Origin: Owenweeksia sp.
GTDB taxonomy: Bacteria; Bacteroidota; Bacteroidia; Flavobacteriales; Schleiferiaceae
DNA: 64,000 bases
NCBI GenBank assembly: GCA_028285465.1
Contig: JANQPD010000045.1
Location: 43,648-107,647 of the forward strand
Direction: 5' to 3'
Made by a program: the position numbers and the translations under genes. Position 1 is the stretch's first letter; the number at the start of each line of letters is the position of its first letter. Below, in pieces: positions 61,980 through 64,000 of the stretch. The notes below the pieces were generated by a model. The model was given only the letters and a program-made list of their open reading frames with translations. It did no database searches and had not been told where the DNA came from.

Positions 61980-63536
61980 ATGAGCCGAAGAGAAAAAATC
62001 ACGGGCTTGGTAGATCAACTTTGCCAAGACCTGTATGAGCGGGAGGAGGTAATGAAGCTGGCCCTGCTTTCTGCCGTAGCAGGAGAAAGTATCTTTTTAC
62101 TGGGCCCACCAGGGGTAGGAAAGAGTCTGGTAGCACGCAGGCTCAAGTTCGCTTTTTCCGGGGCCCATTCCTTTGAATACCTGATGACCCGTTTTTCAAC
62201 GCCCGAAGAAGTGTTTGGTCCGGTCTCCATCAAAAAACTAAAAGAAGAAGACCGCTATGAGCGGCAAACCGAAAAGTACATGCCGGGCGCCAATATGGTG
62301 TTCCTGGATGAGATATGGAAAGCCAGTTCCTCCATTCAAAATGCTTTGTTGACCATTATAAATGAAAAGGTATACCGGAATGGAGAACAGGAGATAGCGG
62401 TTGATTTGAAAAGCCTGATCACAGCCAGCAACGAGCTCCCCCCGGAAGGGGAAAATTTCGGCCCGCTCTACGACCGCCTTTTGGTGCGCTACCACATGGA
62501 AGGCATTAAAGACCAGCGCAACTTTTTGCAAATGATCACGTCCTCTTCCCCGGTATATAGAGATGAAGTAGCGCAGGAATACAAGATTTCCAGGGAGGAG
62601 TTAACCGCCTGGAGCAAGCAGATAGACGGAGTGGAAATAGCGGAGGAAGTGTTGAGTGTAATTCAGGTAGTACGTGAAAAAATAGAGCGCTACAATGAAA
62701 AACAGGAACACGCGCGCCTAAAGATCAAAGTATACGACCGAAGGTGGAAAAAAGTGATCCGCCTGTTGCGTACATCGGCTTTTCTGAATGAACGCGATAA
62801 GGTAGACCTCATGGACTGTTTTCTGATGATCCATACTTTGTGGAACCAGCCGGAGCAGCTAAAGGTGGTACAGGAGATCGTTGGTGAAAGCATTCGCAAA
62901 CACGGCTATTCGGTAAGCATCGGGTTGAGCATGCTCAAGAAAGAGGTAAGCGACTTTGAGGCGGAGGTAGAGCGAGAGGTAAAGATAAAGCACAAGTTGA
63001 GCGAAGAAGTCTTACGCCCCATAGAAGAAGAATACTATGCGCTACGTAAAAACGGAGAGCAATTTGCCGGCAAATACATTATGGTTAAAGACTACAATAA
63101 GCTGAAGTTAGATGAGCTCGATGTGGTAAACCTGTACGATGAGGACTTTAAACTGGTAAATCGCCTGGGGGCTGAAAAAACACAGGAACAATTTGGGGTT
63201 CGGGTAAAACACAATTCCATGGTACACCCCATAAAGCTGGAAACCTATAAAAAAGACCGGGTAGAGTACCTGCTTAAAGAGCCGCACCCTCTTGTAAAGC
63301 AGTTTTGGGAGGAGCGCTACGAAAAAATAGAACAATACCTCCTGGCGCAAAAGCGTAAAATGCAAGAAGAACACCCTTCGGAATTGCGTGAAACAAAAAG
63401 AAATTTATTCGTAGATGAGCAACTGGGCGCTATTGTAAAAGCAAATCATCAAGAGGTGCTTGATAGCCTGGAAGCGCTCAGCCTGCGTCTTGAAAAGGTA
63501 AAGCATTTGTATGAAAATGCCGGAACCCGATCATGA
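61980..63536 (+). CDS. ravA: MoxR/RavA-type AAA+ ATPase
   Basis: 518 residues. Walker A GPPGVGKSL (about 42-50), Walker B MVFLDEIWKA, sensor 1 TASNELPPEGE and an arginine-finger region in GPLYDRLLVRYHM. A long helical C-terminal region follows (about 290-518). This is the RavA layout, a MoxR-class ATPase that works with a VWA-domain partner, as the next gene suggests. In E. coli RavA-ViaA acts on respiratory complexes and lipids. Whether it does so here is inference. Its stop overlaps the next start by 4 bp (ATGA). Confidence 0.88.
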   Translation: MSRREKITGLVDQLCQDLYEREEVMKLALLSAVAGESIFLLGPPGVGKSLVARRLKFAFSGAHSFEYLMTRFSTPEEVFGPVSIKKLKEEDRYERQTEKYMPGANMVFLDEIWKASSSIQNALLTIINEKVYRNGEQEIAVDLKSLITASNELPPEGENFGPLYDRLLVRYHMEGIKDQRNFLQMITSSSPVYRDEVAQEYKISREELTAWSKQIDGVEIAEEVLSVIQVVREKIERYNEKQEHARLKIKVYDRRWKKVIRLLRTSAFLNERDKVDLMDCFLMIHTLWNQPEQLKVVQEIVGESIRKHGYSVSIGLSMLKKEVSDFEAEVEREVKIKHKLSEEVLRPIEEEYYALRKNGEQFAGKYIMVKDYNKLKLDELDVVNLYDEDFKLVNRLGAEKTQEQFGVRVKHNSMVHPIKLETYKKDRVEYLLKEPHPLVKQFWEERYEKIEQYLLAQKRKMQEEHPSELRETKRNLFVDEQLGAIVKANHQEVLDSLEALSLRLEKVKHLYENAGTRS

Positions 63537-64000
63537 ATGACCAGCATTTTTATACAATAGAAGAGGAGTATCAACGCTTTATAAAGTTCGGCAATGTACT
63601 CGACCAAAAAGGGCGCCGGTATTTTGTGGCCTACCTGCAAGACAAGCTAGGCGTTGCAGAAATCGATTGGGAAGAACTGAACCCGGGTTATTTTAAATAC
63701 TTCAAAGAAAGCCTGGATGACCTTTTTGAAGATACGGACCTGCGCAACTTAGCGCAGCAAAATAAGCTTTTGGGTACCCAGATCGTAGCCGATACCATCC
63801 AGTGGTTCCGCAAAACCTACCGCGAATTGAGCCAGAAGCACCCCTTTGAAGACGAACAACGGGAACTGGAAAGCTGGGGCATCCGGCACATGCGGCAGTT
63901 TAGCCGCTCTTGGAACTTTTTAATACAAAAAGTAAGTGCTTTTTATACCAAGGAAGAACTCGATCCGGACTTTCACCGGAGCAAGTTCAAAACACTGATC
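63533..64000 (+). CDS. probable VWA-domain partner (ViaA-like), 3' end outside window
   Basis: The frame opens at ATG 63533 inside the RavA stop and runs open to the window edge, giving 156 residues. The visible part is helical and charged (YTIEEEYQRFIKFGNVLDQKG, DWEELNPGYFKYFKESLDD, RQFSRSWNFLIQKVSAFYT), like the N-terminal half of ViaA; the VWA domain itself would lie beyond base 64000. The assignment rests on operon context and length pattern. Confidence 0.6.
   Translation, partial: MNDQHFYTIEEEYQRFIKFGNVLDQKGRRYFVAYLQDKLGVAEIDWEELNPGYFKYFKESLDDLFEDTDLRNLAQQNKLLGTQIVADTIQWFRKTYRELSQKHPFEDEQRELESWGIRHMRQFSRSWNFLIQKVSAFYTKEELDPDFHRSKFKTLI

Overview
The window comes from a member of the Bacteroidota, most likely class Flavobacteriia (a Cryomorphaceae/Schleiferiaceae-type genome would fit, but this is inference). 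The evidence is two type IX secretion cargo proteins (one type A, one type B sorting domain), an HU-like/SPOR protein, Bacteroidota-type succinate dehydrogenase, the sufABCD-S-E-T cluster with DUF2480 and DUF3050, many SPII lipoproteins, and the phylum's -7 promoter element (TAnnTTTG) upstream of many genes. Genes are dense and both strands are used. I see no rRNA, tRNA, CRISPR array, transposase or prophage.

Layout. 1-7,000: SPOR protein end, acyl-CoA thioesterase, DUF6427 membrane protein, a 56-residue membrane protein, purD, a small possibly broken ORF, gdhA and a GT87-like membrane protein. 7,000-12,700: an OmpR-type two-component system with an adjacent lipoprotein whose promoter carries the same tandem operator as the regulator gene, then a RidA protein and an orphan CheY/GAF-PAS-DHp pair. 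12,700-20,000: lipoprotein, YitT, stand-alone AAA ATPase, beta-propeller lipoprotein, PadR-HAAS pair, serine hydrolase, T9SS protein and MutT. 20,000-32,300: uvrC-patatin-Crp run, TetR-ABC exporter operon, TPR histidine kinase, 3-hydroxyanthranilate dioxygenase, a second Crp-like regulator and pirin. 32,400-40,500: YceI, GT39-type transferase, Lhr-like helicase, an AT-rich island with a bacteriocin-like lipoprotein and a two-TM partner, an OMP, SCO and a lipoprotein. 40,450-48,650: a ten-gene SUF Fe-S assembly locus on the minus strand with an inserted methyltransferase. 48,840-60,170: a 16-repeat T9SS adhesin, thiL, a peptidase-methyltransferase-hydrolase operon and sdhCAB. 60,260-64,000: small membrane and lipoproteins, then the start of a RavA/ViaA-like operon.

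The most interesting signals are regulatory. An 11-bp-period direct repeat lies at identical spacing from the -7 box of the response-regulator gene and of the neighbouring lipoprotein gene. Several genes have the -7 box exactly 4 nt before the start codon, which predicts leaderless mRNAs. Dyads overlap or abut the PadR and TetR promoters. The best candidate for an undescribed system is the AT-rich lipoprotein/two-TM gene pair at 37,173-38,219. All gene calls rest on reading the sequence and on family knowledge; no searches were run.
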